Below, in pieces: positions 6,015 through 7,856 of a stretch of 7,856 nt of DNA. Made by a program: the position numbers and the translations under genes. How positions within the stretch are numbered: the first letter of the stretch is position 1; each line of letters begins with the position of its first letter. Origin of the DNA: Clostridiales bacterium (GTDB lineage: Bacteria > Bacillota > Clostridia > Tissierellales > Dethiosulfatibacteraceae). The stretch is taken from contig DPPH01000038.1 of NCBI GenBank assembly GCA_003539375.1, positions 1 through 7,856 of the forward strand, in the 5' to 3' direction. The notes beneath the pieces were generated by a model that saw only the letters and a program-made list of their open reading frames with translations, ran no database searches and was not told the DNA's origin.

Positions 6015-7517
6015 ATGAAAAATACAGCTGAATATATAAATAAAAATATAATAATTTATGAAGATAAAGAAAACATACAAAATAAAACTCCTTTGGCAAA
6101 TGCTATGATTGACTATAGGAATAAGAACTGTACTCCTTTTGATGTACCTGGTCATAAATATGGAAGAGGGGTAGGAGAATTAGTTGAATTTTACGGAGAA
6201 AGAACGGTAAGTATAGATTTTAACTCAATGAAATCATTGGACATATTATCCGATCCAACTTCTACAATAAAAGAAGCTGAAGATCTTCTTGCAAAAGCTT
6301 ATCATGCCGATAATGGATATTTTGTAGTAAATGGAACTAGTTCTGCAGTAAAAGCAATGATAATGTCTGTTTGTAAACCTGGAGATAAAATCATTATTCC
6401 TAGAAATGCTCACAAATCATCACTAAGTGCAATGATTTTATCTGGAGCTGTACCAGTTTATATACAACCGGAGTACGACTTTGAATATGGAGTATTTCAG
6501 GGGGTTGAGTTTGAAGAAGTAAAAAGAATTATAGATAAGAACAAAGATGCTAAAGCAATCCTAATAATTAATCCTACCTATTACGGTGCTGTATCGGATT
6601 TAAAAAAGATAGCAGATTATGCCCATAAATATAATATAGCAGTCTTGGTTGATGAAGCTCACGGTGCTCATTTTAACTTTCACGACGAACTTCCTTTAAG
6701 CTCTATGGATGCTGGAGCAGATATTGCAGCTGTCAGCACTCATAAAACTGGTGGTTCTTTAACTCAAAGTAGTGTAGTAATTTCTCAGGGGAATATAGTT
6801 AATCCGAAAATTATCAGAAAATATCTAAATTTAAACGGCACAACGAGCTCCTCTTATCTTTTAATGGCAAGTATTGATATAGCTAGAAAAAATCTAGCAC
6901 TAAATGGTAAAAAGATATTTGATAGTGTTTTGCACCTGTCCAGATATGGAAGGGATGAAATAAATAAAATATATGGATTTAAAGCTTTTGGAACAGAAAT
7001 AATCGGCAAACCTGGAGTCTTTAACTTTGACGAAACGAAACTTGTAGTAAATTCATGTAATTTAGGAATCACAGGATTTGAATTATCCGATATATTGAGA
7101 GATGAATATAATATCCAAGTAGAATTAGGAGATTCCTACAATATTTTAGCAGTAGTGAGTCTAGGCGACGATTTTAACAGCATAAACATCTTAATTGAAG
7201 CATTAAAAGACATTTCCATAAAATATAGAAGTAGCATTAAAAAAGTAAATCATTTAAAAAATATTGGCGAACTTGAAGTTGCAATGACACCGAGAGATGC
7301 TTTTTACGGAGATACTGAAAAGATTCTTTTTAAAGATTCGATTGGTAGAATAAGTGGAGAATCAATTATGGCATATCCGCCGGGAATACCAATAGTAACT
7401 CCTGGAGAAGTAATAACTAAGGAAGTAATAGAATACACTCATTATCTAAGAGAAAACAATGCTCTAATTACAGATATAGAAGATAAGTCCTTAAATACAA
7501 TAAAAGTAATAAAATAA
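6015..7517 (+). CDS. speA: PLP-dependent Orn/Lys/Arg decarboxylase family, probably biosynthetic arginine decarboxylase
   Basis: The 500-residue fold-type I PLP enzyme of the Bacillus SpeA type is predicted to decarboxylate arginine to agmatine. It has PFDVPGHKYGRG (41-52), NGTSS for phosphate binding (106-110), H133, which stacks on PLP, the cofactor aspartate D213 in VDEAHGAHF, and the Schiff-base lysine K244 in STHKTGGSLTQSS. The C-terminal domain ends with the family signature YPPGIPIVTPGE. Length is close to B. subtilis SpeA (about 490), with about 20 extra residues before the GHK motif. Ornithine or lysine as substrate cannot be excluded from motifs. Arginine is inferred because agmatinase, which uses its product, is encoded 13 nt upstream. 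GAGGT lies just before the ATG. It is the last gene of the operon, with a terminator at its stop codon. Confidence 0.92.
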   Translation: MKNTAEYINKNIIIYEDKENIQNKTPLANAMIDYRNKNCTPFDVPGHKYGRGVGELVEFYGERTVSIDFNSMKSLDILSDPTSTIKEAEDLLAKAYHADNGYFVVNGTSSAVKAMIMSVCKPGDKIIIPRNAHKSSLSAMILSGAVPVYIQPEYDFEYGVFQGVEFEEVKRIIDKNKDAKAILIINPTYYGAVSDLKKIADYAHKYNIAVLVDEAHGAHFNFHDELPLSSMDAGADIAAVSTHKTGGSLTQSSVVISQGNIVNPKIIRKYLNLNGTTSSSYLLMASIDIARKNLALNGKKIFDSVLHLSRYGRDEINKIYGFKAFGTEIIGKPGVFNFDETKLVVNSCNLGITGFELSDILRDEYNIQVELGDSYNILAVVSLGDDFNSINILIEALKDISIKYRSSIKKVNHLKNIGELEVAMTPRDAFYGDTEKILFKDSIGRISGESIMAYPPGIPIVTPGEVITKEVIEYTHYLRENNALITDIEDKSLNTIKVIK

Positions 7518-7541
7518 AAAGATGGAATTCCATCTTTTTTT
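7516..7541 (+). terminator. Terminator of the polyamine operon
   Basis: A near-perfect palindrome centred on GAATTC (7525-7530), AAAGATGG against CCATCTTT, runs straight into a T-rich tract (7535-7541). The 5' arm begins at the speA stop codon. The symmetric A- and T-runs could make it work in both directions, although no convergent gene is visible. Confidence 0.85.
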
Positions 7542-7656
7542 ATTTTGCTTCTATTTTTACTGAAAAACTACCTTTAAAGAAAAAATATTGGGTATATAGA
7601 AATTAGATGCAATAAAATGGCATGTTCAATCATTATATAAGTGAAAGGAGCTTCTG

Positions 7657-7856
7657 ATGATAATATTTGCAAGCATAAATTTTGAAAATTCCCCAAAAGA
7701 TAAACAAGAACTTTCAATAGATGAAAATTTATTTAAAAAAGTCGGTAATGACGATATGGAAGCTTTGGGTAAATTATACGACCAAACGGAGAGAGTAATG
7801 TATGCATATATATTAACATTGGCAAAAAACCATGATGATACTTTAGATATTTTGCA
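7657..7856 (+). CDS. Partial ECF-like sigma-70 family RNA polymerase sigma factor (N-terminal 66 residues)
   Basis: The reading frame opens with ATG 7657 after GAAAGGAG (7643-7650) and runs off the window mid-codon. After about 20 variable residues the sequence LFKKVGNDDMEALGKLYDQT, then VMYAYILTLAKNHDDTLDIL, matches the start of sigma-70 region 2 (alternating hydrophobic helix 2.1, then the acidic D-D-T-x-D-I-L-x stretch that normally continues as QDTF or QETF). It would direct RNA polymerase to a specific set of promoters. The rest, including region 4 and any anti-sigma gene, lies outside the window. A terminator and 115 nt without a gene separate it from speA, so it is a new transcription unit. 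The call rests on pattern similarity over a short stretch. Confidence 0.75.
   Translation, partial: MIIFASINFENSPKDKQELSIDENLFKKVGNDDMEALGKLYDQTERVMYAYILTLAKNHDDTLDIL

Noticed and set aside
7588..7618. TTGGGT with TAAAAT or AATAAA as the sigma factor promoter
   Set aside because: The TAAAAT box gives a 19-nt spacer and AATAAA is a poor -10. The match is weak, so no promoter is annotated.

Overview
The window is AT-rich (roughly 30% GC by eye), with AGGAGG-type ribosome binding sites, sigma-A-like promoters (several with an extended TGn -10) and hairpin/U-tract terminators. It looks like a low-GC Gram-positive anaerobe, probably a member of the Clostridia or Tissierellia. This placement is inferred from composition, signals and gene content, not from a marker gene. 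All recognisable genes lie on the + strand.

Layout. Positions 1-427 hold no ordinary protein gene. They hold a strong promoter, a roughly 255-nt stretch dense in hairpins that ends in a long terminator (a candidate standalone structured RNA of a family I do not recognise), a second terminator, and then a fresh promoter. Positions 428-2269 encode a 613-residue flavin/Fe-S oxidoreductase of the Old Yellow Enzyme / 2,4-dienoyl-CoA reductase class. Positions 2328-3723 are a two-gene unit with its own promoter: a two-TM potassium channel with a cytosolic RCK module, and a small VOC (glyoxalase-fold) protein. It is closed by a terminator at 3736-3763.

Positions 3799-7541 are a self-contained polyamine operon with its own promoter and terminator, in the order speD-speE-speB-speA. 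Together the products can take arginine to agmatine (SpeA), agmatine to putrescine plus urea (SpeB), SAM to decarboxylated SAM (SpeD), and putrescine plus decarboxylated SAM to spermidine (SpeE). The genes are tightly packed: gaps of 10 and 13 nt and one 14-nt overlap. Positions 7657-7856 hold the first 66 codons of an ECF-like sigma factor gene that runs off the window.

Most worth a second look: (1) the unassigned structured RNA at 62-319, with a possible loop-loop contact and a five-codon ORF that abuts its terminator; (2) a well-placed internal Shine-Dalgarno and ATG in the channel gene that would yield a free RCK domain, as in MthK; (3) the oxidoreductase, whose active-site positions differ from FadH; (4) the VOC protein, which lacks most glyoxalase I metal ligands. 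The polyamine operon is a known pathway and not novel in itself.
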